Below the pieces are notes generated by a model. It was not told the origin of the DNA, ran no database searches, and saw only the letters and a program-made list of their open reading frames with translations. DNA of 37,041 nucleotides from an uncultured Verrucomicrobia subdivision 3 bacterium (GTDB lineage Bacteria > Verrucomicrobiota > Verrucomicrobiia > Limisphaerales > UBA11358): contig CAINLR010000045.1 of NCBI GenBank assembly GCA_903850425.1, forward strand, positions 1 to 37,041, read 5' to 3'. The position numbers and the translations under genes were made by a program. This document shows, piece after piece, positions 15,159 to 24,023 of this stretch (position 1 is its first letter; each line of letters opens with the position of its first letter).

Positions 15159-18011
15159 ATGCTCACGTTCTTCCAACCCATTTGGCTCCTACTGCTAATT
15201 CCCTTGGCAGCGGCGTGGTTTGCCTGGCCGCTGCCGAATCGCGCGTTGAAAATTTTTCGCGCCCTGATTTTTGCGCTCACGGTTCTGGCGCTGGCACAGT
15301 TCGCCATCCGCCTGCCGGATCGCGCGGGCAAAGTGATCGTCGTGGCCGATCGCAGTGAATCCATGCCGCAAAATTCGGCGGCGGCGGAAAATGAAATCAT
15401 CGGGTTGCTCCACAAATCCATGGGGCCGCGCGATGAACTCGGCGTGGTTTCCTTCGGACGCGAGGCTGTGGTTGAGCAATCACCGCAACGCGGAGAATTC
15501 GGCGGCTTCAAGGCGCAGGTCGGCGCCGATCACACCAGCTTGAACGACGCGATCGAGTCTGCGCTCACGCTGATTCCGCCCGACGGCGGCGGCCGCATTT
15601 TGGTTTTGTCCGACGGCAAATGGACGGGCAAAGATCCCGCGGCGGCGGCGGCGCGTGCGGCGGGTCGAGGTGTCGCCGTGGATTATCGTCTGATTACGAG
15701 ACCGCAAGTCAGCGACGTGGCCATCCAGAATTTTCTCACGCCGCAATCCGTTTTGCCCGGCCAGGCATTTGTGTTGAGTGCGTGGGTGCAGTCGCCGACC
15801 GATCAGGAAATCAAGTATGAGCTCCGGCGCGGCGACACGATCATCTCGTCCGGCAGCAAAACCGTTGCGGCCGGACTTTCACGGCTGATGTTCCGCGATC
15901 GCGCCACGACGGCGGGTGTAAACGAATACACGCTCACGATCGAAGGTCCCAAGGACGATCCCATTCTCGAAAACAATTCCGCCCGCGCGCTGGTGGGCGT
16001 GGAAGGTTCCCGGCCGGTGCTGATCGTCTCGGCCGCGGGAGAAAATTCGGGACTGGTAAAGTTGTTGCGCAGCGGCGGCGTTGAAGTGGTCGGCAAGAAT
16101 CCCGCGCAATGCCAATGGTCGCTCGAACAACTTTCCCAATTCTCCGCCGTGCTGCTCGAAAATGTTCCGGCGGGCGAAATCGGCATGAGCGGCATGGAGA
16201 CGTTGGCGTCGTGGGTTGAGGATACCGGCAGCGGATTGGCGCTGACGGGCGGACAAAAATCCTACGGCCCCGGCGGTTATTACAAATCGCCGCTGGAACG
16301 CGTGCTGCCCATCTCGATGGAAATGCGCCGGGAACATCGCAAGCTGAGCGTCGCGGTCGTGGTGGCGCTGGATCGTTCCGGCAGCATGTCCATGCCGGCG
16401 GGCGGCGGGCGCATCAAGATGGATCTGGCGGATCTCGGCACCGTGTCCGTATTGGATCTGCTGTCGCCCATGGACGAGATCGGCGTGTTTGCCGTGGACA
16501 CGACGCCGCATGAAATCGTGCCGCTGGACACGGTGGAAAAAAATCGATCCTATCGCGGCGATATTCTGGCGATCGGTTCCCAGGGCGGCGGTATTTATAT
16601 TTACGAAGCGCTCGTCGCGTCGGCGCGGATGATTTCCGCCGCGAAGGCACAGACGAAACACATCATTCTTTTTGCCGACGCCTCGGATTCCGAGCAGTCC
16701 ATGCATTACGAGGAGATTGTGGACAAATTGAGCGAGGCGAACGTGACCGTCAGCGTCGTCGGTCTGGGCACGGATCACGATTGCGACGCGAATCTGCTCA
16801 AGGACATCGCGCGGCGCGGGGGCGGCGAATGTTATTTCAGCAACGACCCGGATGAAATCCCGCGCATCTTCGCGCAAGATACGTTCACCATTGCGCGCAG
16901 CACTTTCATTGATACCCCGACGCCGTTTCAGATCACCGCCGGATATTCATTGCTTGGCGCGCAACCAGTGACCGTGCCGGCCACGCTCGGCGGATACAAT
17001 CTGGCTTACCTTCGTCCGCAGGCAAATCTGGCTGCGGTCACGGACGATGAATATAAAGCGCCGGTGGTCGCCTCGTGGAACGCAGGCAATGGCCGGGTGC
17101 TGTGTTTCATGGGTGAGGCCGATGGAAAATACAGCGGCGATTTTGCCAAGGGGAATCAAACCGGCGAATTCTACGCGACCCTTGCGCGCTGGGTGGCGGG
17201 CAAGCGCGAGCCATTGCCGGAGGACATGCTGCTGACCGAACAGGTGCGCGACGGCGTATGTTTTATCCAACTGCACCTAGATCCCGCGCGCAAAGGTGAT
17301 CCGTTTTCAACCCTGCCGCGCGTGCGGATTTTGCACGGACTCCCGGGTGCGGCTCCCGCGAAGGAAACCGTGACGCTGCAATGGAAGAATGCGGATTTGT
17401 TGGAGGTCGCTGTGCCGATCGCCGGGCGCGAAACGGTCCTGAATACAGTGGAGGTTTCCGGCCAGAAACCCGTCACGCTCCCGCCGGCGTGCCTGCCGTA
17501 TTCCCCTGAATTTGTTCCCGAGCAATCTGGTCGCGGCGCGGCGGCGCTGGCACAAATTGCCGCGACCACCGGCGGCAGTGAGCGCGGCGAGATTCCCAAA
17601 ACATGGAAAGACCTGCCGGTTAAGTCGCGCTATGTTGAGCTCGCGCCGTGGCTGCTGGTGGCTGCGACGGTTTTGTTCTTGCTGGAAATTTTTGAGCGGC
17701 GCACCGGCTGGTTCGCCACGCGTCTGGGGCATAAAAAAACCGCCGAGAAAACCGGTGACGAAGAATTGGCTGCTGCGCCGGTAGCCCCAGCCAGCAAACC
17801 GGTTTTTCCCTGGCTCGTGCGTAAACCAGCGCGGACAAACGCTACGGCTGTCGCGCCCAAACAAAAACCCACGCCCGCCGTGGCGGGGGGGGTGGAATCT
17901 AGGCAAAGTGCGCCTGCGCCGACCAAGCCCGCCAGCACAGACTCCAATTTGGACGCGCTGCGCAAAGCCCGCGAACGCGCCAGCCGGCGCTCGGACAAGA
18001 ACCGGGAGTAG
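15159..18011 (+). CDS. Double-VWA, GATase-like membrane protein
   Basis: A 950-aa membrane protein, last gene of the operon. Two N-terminal helices (about 5-23 and 33-50) are followed by a first VWA-like domain with MIDAS D64-R-S66-E-S68. A GATase-1-like segment follows (about 287-385, VLIVSAAGENSG...ENVPAGEIG...GGQKSYGPGGYY). A second, better preserved VWA domain starts at about 400 (D405-R-S407-G-S409), with a later Thr/Asp-type FADASDSE. A single helix (about 828-845, LAPWLLVAATVLFLLEIF) leads to a basic Pro/Ala-rich cytoplasmic tail. ATG 15159 is chosen because the frame from 15111 would translate hairpin F. The tail contains a G8 tract at 17885-17892. The role is probably as a MoxR-dependent VWA partner in the envelope; substrate unknown. 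Confidence 0.87.
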   Translation: MLTFFQPIWLLLLIPLAAAWFAWPLPNRALKIFRALIFALTVLALAQFAIRLPDRAGKVIVVADRSESMPQNSAAAENEIIGLLHKSMGPRDELGVVSFGREAVVEQSPQRGEFGGFKAQVGADHTSLNDAIESALTLIPPDGGGRILVLSDGKWTGKDPAAAAARAAGRGVAVDYRLITRPQVSDVAIQNFLTPQSVLPGQAFVLSAWVQSPTDQEIKYELRRGDTIISSGSKTVAAGLSRLMFRDRATTAGVNEYTLTIEGPKDDPILENNSARALVGVEGSRPVLIVSAAGENSGLVKLLRSGGVEVVGKNPAQCQWSLEQLSQFSAVLLENVPAGEIGMSGMETLASWVEDTGSGLALTGGQKSYGPGGYYKSPLERVLPISMEMRREHRKLSVAVVVALDRSGSMSMPAGGGRIKMDLADLGTVSVLDLLSPMDEIGVFAVDTTPHEIVPLDTVEKNRSYRGDILAIGSQGGGIYIYEALVASARMISAAKAQTKHIILFADASDSEQSMHYEEIVDKLSEANVTVSVVGLGTDHDCDANLLKDIARRGGGECYFSNDPDEIPRIFAQDTFTIARSTFIDTPTPFQITAGYSLLGAQPVTVPATLGGYNLAYLRPQANLAAVTDDEYKAPVVASWNAGNGRVLCFMGEADGKYSGDFAKGNQTGEFYATLARWVAGKREPLPEDMLLTEQVRDGVCFIQLHLDPARKGDPFSTLPRVRILHGLPGAAPAKETVTLQWKNADLLEVAVPIAGRETVLNTVEVSGQKPVTLPPACLPYSPEFVPEQSGRGAAALAQIAATTGGSERGEIPKTWKDLPVKSRYVELAPWLLVAATVLFLLEIFERRTGWFATRLGHKKTAEKTGDEELAAAPVAPASKPVFPWLVRKPARTNATAVAPKQKPTPAVAGGVESRQSAPAPTKPASTDSNLDALRKARERASRRSDKNRE

Positions 18012-18036
18012 GATTTGGCGCGGTGGTGATAGCGCG

Positions 18037-19440
18037 TTAACTCAACCGCCACGGCGGACGATAGGCGCGGGTCAGTAGCTTGGTCGCCTCGGCATCATGC
18101 AGAATCGTTTCATGCTCCACGTTCCAATTAATTTTGCGGCCAACGAGCATGGAGATTAATCCCAGATGACCGGGCATGGCGGAGTGATGCGCGGTCTCGA
18201 CCGGCGTGATGGTGGGCTGGCGCGACTTGACGCAGTCGAGAAAATTCCGCCAATGGCCGCGCGATTCGTATAGCTTCACTTTGCGCAGTTCTTCCGGCAG
18301 AGATTTGCCTTTCTTCCATTCAGGATTGGAGGCATCAAAGCCGCCGCGATCCACCCACACCCAGCCCTCGGTCCCGATCCACTTCGTGCCGCTGCGGATG
18401 TCGCCATGTCCACCGGCGATGACCATGGTGATGTTGCGGGGATACTTGAGTTCAATGCGGTATTTCGTGCAGGTGTTCCACAGGGCGTCCGCAGCGGGAA
18501 ATTCGCCATGCCCTTCTATCTCTGACGGGCCGGATCGGTCACAATCCATTCCCCAGTGGGCAATATCACAATGATGGCCGATCCAGTCGAGCAACTGGCC
18601 GCCGCCGGTGTTGTAATTCCAACGCCAGTTCATGTGAACGCGCTGCTTAATGTAGGGTTCCAGCTTGGAAGCTCCGATCCAGGTGAGGTAATCAAATTCC
18701 GCCGGAGGTTCGCTGACGGCGAGATTCCACGCGGCTGAGCCCGGAGTTACTTTGGAAAGATCGGTGATCTTGTCTGGCAAAGAGGCGAGCTTTTGCAGCA
18801 ATTCCGGAGCGGTGCCGGCGAAATCATGATGACCAGATGGCAAGCCAACCTCAACCCGGGTCACTTCACCAATCAAACCATTGCGAACAATTTCCGCCGC
18901 TTTATGAAACGGCGATTGCGAGCGTTGCCACGATCCGGTCTGCCAGATGATTTTGTTTTTTTGAACCGCCCTGACAATGGCCTGCTGTTCGGCGATGGTT
19001 TTGGCCAGGGGTTTTTCGCCGTAAATATCCAATTTCCGCCGCGCCGCTTCAGTGGATACGAGCGCATGCCAATGGTCGGGCACCGCCAGCATTACCGCAT
19101 CCAAGTCAGTGCGCGCCATCATTTCGCGATAGTCGTGATACGGGGTGCAGTCTTTATTTTGGTAATGATCATTGATGGTATCAAGCGCACTTTGTAGGTG
19201 GCCCTTATCCAGGTCGCATGCAGCAACAACCTGGCAATCGGTCTCAGCCAAGAACGATTGCGTATTGCCCGGACCTTGCATGCCCCAGCCGACGACGCCC
19301 AGATTGATGCGATTGGAAGGGCGCGGGCGGCCACCGCGTCCGACGGCACAGCCTGGAAGGATCATCGGCAAAACCATGGCGGCACCAGCGCTCGCGAGAA
19401 AATGGCGGCGGCTGATTTTATTGCGGGAATCTTTTTTCAT
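18037..19440 (-). CDS. Tat-exported Gfo/Idh/MocA-family oxidoreductase
   Basis: A 467-aa NAD(P)-dependent oxidoreductase-like protein. The N-terminus is a Tat signal (SRRHFLA, 10-16, then a hydrophobic stretch to about 30) ending in LPGC (Cys31), so it may be a lipoprotein. A Rossmann motif GVVGWGMQG lies at about 48-56 and the family EKPLA motif at 142-146. The C-terminal part has GHWRNFLDCVKSRQPTITPVE, as in many Planctomycetota/Verrucomicrobiota paralogues. Such exported members probably act on carbohydrates, but the substrate is not evident. It is convergent with the VWA operon: only 25 bp separate the two stop codons, and I see no clear terminator in them. Confidence 0.92.
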   Translation of the reverse strand: MKKDSRNKISRRHFLASAGAAMVLPMILPGCAVGRGGRPRPSNRINLGVVGWGMQGPGNTQSFLAETDCQVVAACDLDKGHLQSALDTINDHYQNKDCTPYHDYREMMARTDLDAVMLAVPDHWHALVSTEAARRKLDIYGEKPLAKTIAEQQAIVRAVQKNKIIWQTGSWQRSQSPFHKAAEIVRNGLIGEVTRVEVGLPSGHHDFAGTAPELLQKLASLPDKITDLSKVTPGSAAWNLAVSEPPAEFDYLTWIGASKLEPYIKQRVHMNWRWNYNTGGGQLLDWIGHHCDIAHWGMDCDRSGPSEIEGHGEFPAADALWNTCTKYRIELKYPRNITMVIAGGHGDIRSGTKWIGTEGWVWVDRGGFDASNPEWKKGKSLPEELRKVKLYESRGHWRNFLDCVKSRQPTITPVETAHHSAMPGHLGLISMLVGRKINWNVEHETILHDAEATKLLTRAYRPPWRLS

Positions 19441-19569
19441 GAATAATTGGTGGTAAAGGTCTTGGTATAAGTATTAACAGAGCGAGAATCCACCAAAAAG
19501 ATTACAAATATTCTCGGGTTCGTTTTCTTTAGCGATGGCAGCGATCGGACAGCCTACCGGCGGTGACCT

Positions 19570-20268
19570 TTGGCATCGAAACCGATGAACGAGAATGCCC
19601 GCCTCAGCCAACTCGTCAAGATTGCCGGCAAGCCAGTGCAGTTCCAACTTGGCTTCAAGTATTGCGCCCACGTTCCTGCAGGCGCGCCGGACTGGGGCAC
19701 CGCAGTGGTGAATCAGACGAACCGGATTGTGCGCGAATCGGATTCCAAGTGCGTGTTGGAAGTGGGTGAAAAATTCTGGACCTTCCCGATTCCCATCGTG
19801 AAGCAGGGTAGCCAATGGTTTTTCGACACCGCCGCCGGCAAGGACGAAATCCTGAACCGCCGCATTGGCGAAAACGAACTGGCCATTCTCGCAGTGCTGC
19901 GCGGCTATGCTGAGGCCCGGCGGGAATACGCCACGAAGGACCGCGATGGCGACCAAATGCTGGAGTTCGCGCAGAAACTCATCTGCTCATCCAACACGAA
20001 AGCCGGTCTTCACTGGCTGCCGGAACTCGATGGTGAAATCAGTCCGCTCGGCCCATTCGCAGCCGAGGCCGCAGCCGAGGGCTACAACAAAACTCCCGAC
20101 GGTTAACCGCAGCCGTTTCACGGAAATAAATCCAAGATCCTCGGGCGTCAGGGCAAACACGCGCCCGGCGGCAAATACAATTATGTCATCAACGGAAAAA
20201 TGATCGGCAGCTTTGCGCTCGTGGCGTGGCCCGCCGCATCGCCCGTGAAAAACTTCGAGCGTATCTAA
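19570..20268 (+). pseudogene. DUF2950-family gene, decayed
   Basis: The frame opens at 19570 (TTG; first ATG 19585) and reads KQGSQWFFDTAAGKDEILNR, RRIGENELAILAVLRGY and SPLGPFAAEAAAEGY, which are DUF2950 landmarks. At 20104 a TAA interrupts ...TPDG*PQPFHG. The same frame then continues with KHAPGGKYNYVINGKMIGSF and ALVAWPA until TAA 20266. DUF2950 proteins normally read DGK in place of the stop, so a single AAA-to-TAA change explains it. The usual N-terminus with signal peptide is missing, the stretch GKPVQFQLGFKYCAHVP looks non-homologous, and the C-terminus is lost after ALVAWPA. Intact members are secreted proteins of unknown function. Confidence 0.82.
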
Positions 20269-20683
20269 TAGCATCACTGCGGAGCTACCAGCGGAAGATG
20301 GGTGGTGGCGACCAGGAATTCCGGGTGAAGGAACTACATGACATTGCGCGCATTTTGCAAGCGCGTCCCGCCGGAGATGCGGGGTTCTAGGCCGAGGCCG
20401 GCCAAGAGTTCCTGCTGGCCGGTGAATCGCGCCTGGTGGCTTGCCGGAGCCTAGGCCGACAGCGCCCCGCGCAAAATGACCGGAAATAAACGGCAGGGGA
20501 ATGTTCCCGATTCCTCTGCCGCTTATTCCCCGGCCTTCTCCGTCTTGCCTTCCGGCGCTCGCATGGGAGATCGCTTTGGCTTTGGTTGCGGCTCTGCGGT
20601 TTGCTTTGTGTTCGGGTCCACCGGTATTCATCCGCACTTAAAAATTGCGTGTGTTTTGGGTCTTTCGTGGTTAGAAATCTAGC
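20269..20683. other. Intergenic region with possible gene remnant and hairpin
   Basis: No intact gene is visible. A plus frame overlapping the end of the DUF2950 remnant reads helical, protein-like sequence (RRIAREKLRAYLIASLRSYQ, then KELHDIARILQARPAGDAG). It hits TAG near 20388 and continues as AEAGQEFLLAGESRLVA to TAA at 20488. It may be the scar of a second gene. A strong hairpin lies at 20485-20527. The remaining 150 bp before mtnP shows no confident promoter or riboswitch. Confidence 0.5.
20485..20527. other. Long hairpin upstream of mtnP
   Basis: AATAAACGGCAGGGGAAT (20485-20502) and ATTCCTCTGCCGCTTATT (20510-20527) pair over 18 bp with two mismatches around the loop GTTCCCG. There is no T-run after it, so it is not a canonical intrinsic terminator. 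It sits 157 bp upstream of mtnP. Confidence 0.7.
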
Positions 20684-21547
20684 ATGTCAAATCATCGCAT
20701 CGGCATCATCGGCGGCAGCGGCCTCTATCACATCGAAGGCTTCACGAATCAGAAATGGGTGAAAGTCAAAACACCGTTCGGCCCGCCGTCCGACGAATTT
20801 CTCAGCGGCATCCTCGGCGGACGCGACGTGGTTTTTCTGCCGCGCCACGGACGTGGTCATCGCATTCTGCCCAGCGAACTCAACCACCGCGCCAACCTCT
20901 GGGCGATGAAGAAGCTCGGCGTCGCATGGATCATCAGCGTCAGCGCCGTCGGCTCGCTGCAAAAGCAATACAAGCCGTGCGACATCGTGTTGCCCGATCA
21001 GTTCCTCGACCGCACCAAGCGCGATTGCGAGCACACGTTTTTCGGACGCGGCATCGTCGGGCACATCGCGTTTGCCGATCCAATTGCGGAGGAGTTGCGG
21101 CAGTTGCTGTTGAAGACTGCGCGGTCGCTCAAGGCGCGCGTCCACGACGGCGGCACTTATGTGAACATGGAAGGCCCGGCGTTCAGCACGCGCGCCGAAT
21201 CCACCACCAATCACAAGCTCGGCTACGACGTCATCGGCATGACGAATCTCGGCGAGGCCAAGTGTGCCCGCGAAGCCGAGATCGCCTACGCCACGATGGC
21301 GATGATCACCGATTACGATTGCTGGAAAGTAGACGAGGCGCACGTCACGGTGGAAATGGTCATCGCCAACCTGATGAAAAATGCCGCGACCGCCAAAGCC
21401 ATCGTCGCCAAAGTCATCCCGCAAATCCCGACCAAGCCGAACTGGCCGTGCCATGCCGCGCTGGCCAACGCCATCATGACCGACAAGAAATGCTGGCCGA
21501 AGAAAACCATCGCCGAGCTGAAGCCGATTTTGGCGAAGTATCTGTGA
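20684..21547 (+). CDS. mtnP: S-methyl-5'-thioadenosine phosphorylase
   Basis: A 287-aa cytoplasmic enzyme that phosphorolyses 5'-methylthioadenosine to adenine and 5-methylthioribose-1-phosphate in methionine salvage and polyamine by-product recycling. Family landmarks are the N-terminal GIIGGSGLY (phosphate-binding GGSG at 10-13), PRHGRGH (53-59), NHRAN (68-72), the substrate segment GPAFSTRAES, MTNLGEAKCAREAEIAYA, and the base-binding MITDYDCW. Length and motif order match the human-type MTAP rather than the MtnN nucleosidase. It lies alone, with the decayed DUF2950 locus upstream. The GH95 gene follows 103 bp downstream in the same direction but has no metabolic link. Confidence 0.95.
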   Translation: MSNHRIGIIGGSGLYHIEGFTNQKWVKVKTPFGPPSDEFLSGILGGRDVVFLPRHGRGHRILPSELNHRANLWAMKKLGVAWIISVSAVGSLQKQYKPCDIVLPDQFLDRTKRDCEHTFFGRGIVGHIAFADPIAEELRQLLLKTARSLKARVHDGGTYVNMEGPAFSTRAESTTNHKLGYDVIGMTNLGEAKCAREAEIAYATMAMITDYDCWKVDEAHVTVEMVIANLMKNAATAKAIVAKVIPQIPTKPNWPCHAALANAIMTDKKCWPKKTIAELKPILAKYL

Positions 21548-21650
21548 GCGCCGACGCACGGGCATCGGCATTATTCCCATATCAAATGGCGATAATCCGC
21601 CCACAAAAGACTTGGCCTCATGGCGTCGCTGGGGTGATCCTTTTCCCATC

Positions 21651-24014
21651 ATGCCACGCGTCCTTTTTTTGTTTGTCGCATTGTTGCTTTGCGCGGTGAG
21701 CCCGTCAATCGCCGCCGAGAAATCGGCGACCTGTCTTTGGTATTCCCAGCCCGCGCAGAAATGGACGGACGCGCTGCCCATCGGCAATGGCCGGATGGGC
21801 GCGATGATCTTCGGTGGTATTTTCGACGAGCGCATCCAGTTCAACGAAGACACGCTCTGGCGCGGCCAGCCGCATGATTACGTCCGCGCCGGTGCCGGCG
21901 AGGAGCTTGCCGAAATTCGACAGTTGCTGGCCGATGGCAAGACCACGAATGCGATTGCGCTGGCCAAGGCCAAGTTCTTGAGCGATCCCGTCCGGCAAAA
22001 GGCCTATCAGCCGTTCGGCGATTTGCGTCTGCATTTTGCCGGAGCCGGCGAGGTGACGGATTATCGTCGCGAATTGGATCTGGATACCGCCATGGCCAGC
22101 GTCAGCTATAAAGTCGGCGACGTGACATTCGTGCGCTCAGCCTATGCCAGCTATCCCGACCGTGCCATCGTCCTGAAGATCATGGCGACCAAGCCGGGAC
22201 AAATCAGCTTCACGTTGCAGATGGATAGTCCGCACACGAATTCGCAAACGCGTGCCCTCGCCGCCGACACCCTTGCGCCTGGCGTCGTCGCGGAGACGCT
22301 GGCGCTGACGGGGCGCGTTCAAGACGACGGCTTGGGCTTTGAATCGCGCGTCAAGGTTATCGCTTTCGGCGGGAAAATTTCCACGAACCGAAGCAGCATC
22401 ACCGTCGAGAAAGCGGATTCAGTCACGCTGGTTTTAGTCGCAGCGACGAGCTTCAAAAACTATCAGGACATTACGGCTGACCCTGGAAAAATTTGCGCGG
22501 AAGATTTGGCGAACGTCAGCAAACGAAAGTTCGCGGACATATTGGCTGATCATCTCGCCGATCACCAAAAACTTTTTCGACGCGTAAGCCTCAATCTTGG
22601 CCACACGGCAGCAGCGGCTTTGCCGACGGACGAACGCTTGAAGCGCGTTCGCACCGCTGGCCTGGAGACTGATCCGGCGCTGGCCGCGCTATATTTTCAA
22701 TATGGCCGCTACCTGCTCATCGCCAGCAGCCGGTCGGGCAGTCAGCCCGCGAATCTGCAAGGCGTCTGGAACGAGGAGTTGAATCCGCCGTGGGAAAGCA
22801 AGTGGACCATCAACATCAACACCGAGATGAACTACTGGCCAGCGGAGCTGTGCAACTTGAGCGAGTGCGCCGGGCCGTTGTTTGACCTGATTGATGACCT
22901 CGCCATCAGCGGCGCACGCACCGCCCGGGAACAATACAACTGCAACGGCTGGGTGGCGCATCACAACACCGATCTCTGGCGCGGCACCGCGCCCATCAAC
23001 AACATTGACGGTATCTGGCCGACGGGCGGCGCGTGGCTGTGCTATCACCTCTGGGAACATTATCTGTTCACCGGCGATAAAACATTCCTCGCCCACGCCT
23101 ATCCGGTGCTGAAGCAGGCGTCGGTCTTTTTCATGGAATCAATGGTCAAAGATGCCAAGACGGGTTGGCTGGTCACCTCGCCGTCCTTCTCGCCCGAACA
23201 AGGCACGCTCTGCATCGGGCCGACGATGGATCAGCAAATCATCCGCGCGCTGATGGATGCCACCCTGGAAAGCGCGGCGATTTTGAAAACTGACGAGGCG
23301 TTCGCCGCCAAACTCGCCGCCATGCGCCAGCAGGTGGCACCAGATCAAATTGGCAAATCCGGCCAGCTTCAGGAATGGCTCGAAGACAAAGATGTCCCGA
23401 ATAACAATCATCGCCACATGTCACCGCTCTTTGCGCTGTATCCCGGCGCGGAAATTACGCCGGCGAAAACCAATCTGTTTGCCGCGGCCAAAGTGCTGTT
23501 GAAATGGCGCGGCGATGGCAGCACGGGCTGGAGTTACGCGTGGCGCATCCCGCTCTGGGCGCGCGTCGGCGACGGCGAGTTCGCCTTCCGCCAGTTGAAC
23601 GGACTGCTGCAAAAGCGCACGCTGCCGAATCTCTTCGACTTGTGCGGCCCGTTTCAGATTGACGGCAATTTTGGCGGCTGCGCCGGCATCGCGGAGATGC
23701 TGTTGCAAAGCCAGCAAACCGTGGCGGCGGGCGTCCCGCCGGCCGCGACCCGCTGCGAAATCCGCATCCTCGATCTGTTGCCAGCCTTGCCGAAAGCCTG
23801 GCCGACCGGTTCCGTGAAAGGGCTGTGTGCGCGCGGCGGATTTGAAGTTGATCTGGACTGGGCGGACGGCGCGTTGACGAAGGCGGTGGTCCGCTCGAAT
23901 CAGGGCAATCCGTGTGTCATCCGCTGCGGCGCACATGAAATTCAGTTGCAAACCAAACCGGGAGGCCGCGTTGCGTTTGACGGAACATTGCAGCCGGTCA
24001 TCAGCGCGGATTGA
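21651..24014 (+). CDS. GH95 family alpha-L-fucosidase
   Basis: A 787-aa secreted glycoside hydrolase. A signal peptide (MPRVLFLFVALLLCAVSPSIAA) is followed by the GH95 N-terminal domain (ALPIGNGRMGAMIFGG, FNEDTLWRG). The (alpha/alpha)6 catalytic region contains GVWNEELNPPWESKWT, NINTEMNYWPAE (about 388-399), GWVAHHNTDLWRGTAP, STGWSYAWRIPLWARV, and DLCGPFQIDGNFGG near 663-676. Together these are diagnostic of GH95, which hydrolyses alpha-L-fucosyl (some members alpha-galactosyl) linkages by inversion. ATG 21651 begins a proper signal peptide, so the frame from 21612 is rejected. The C-terminal beta domain is intact. Substrate could be fucosylated plant or algal glycans; the sequence does not decide. 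Confidence 0.93.
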   Translation: MPRVLFLFVALLLCAVSPSIAAEKSATCLWYSQPAQKWTDALPIGNGRMGAMIFGGIFDERIQFNEDTLWRGQPHDYVRAGAGEELAEIRQLLADGKTTNAIALAKAKFLSDPVRQKAYQPFGDLRLHFAGAGEVTDYRRELDLDTAMASVSYKVGDVTFVRSAYASYPDRAIVLKIMATKPGQISFTLQMDSPHTNSQTRALAADTLAPGVVAETLALTGRVQDDGLGFESRVKVIAFGGKISTNRSSITVEKADSVTLVLVAATSFKNYQDITADPGKICAEDLANVSKRKFADILADHLADHQKLFRRVSLNLGHTAAAALPTDERLKRVRTAGLETDPALAALYFQYGRYLLIASSRSGSQPANLQGVWNEELNPPWESKWTININTEMNYWPAELCNLSECAGPLFDLIDDLAISGARTAREQYNCNGWVAHHNTDLWRGTAPINNIDGIWPTGGAWLCYHLWEHYLFTGDKTFLAHAYPVLKQASVFFMESMVKDAKTGWLVTSPSFSPEQGTLCIGPTMDQQIIRALMDATLESAAILKTDEAFAAKLAAMRQQVAPDQIGKSGQLQEWLEDKDVPNNNHRHMSPLFALYPGAEITPAKTNLFAAAKVLLKWRGDGSTGWSYAWRIPLWARVGDGEFAFRQLNGLLQKRTLPNLFDLCGPFQIDGNFGGCAGIAEMLLQSQQTVAAGVPPAATRCEIRILDLLPALPKAWPTGSVKGLCARGGFEVDLDWADGALTKAVVRSNQGNPCVIRCGAHEIQLQTKPGGRVAFDGTLQPVISAD

Positions 24015-24023
24015 ATTTATTCT

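Noticed and set aside
20098-20130. Frameshift in the DUF2950 gene
   Set aside because: The downstream similarity is in the same frame (both segments are phase 1), so the lesion is a nonsense codon.
19987-20637. CAQCH (CxxCH haem-like) motif in a minus-strand ORF
   Set aside because: The ORF is antisense to the DUF2950 remnant, has no signal peptide and no cytochrome-like context.
20269-20683. SAM- or purine-type riboswitch before mtnP
   Set aside because: Only one long hairpin (20485-20527) is visible; no conserved multi-helix riboswitch core could be recognised.
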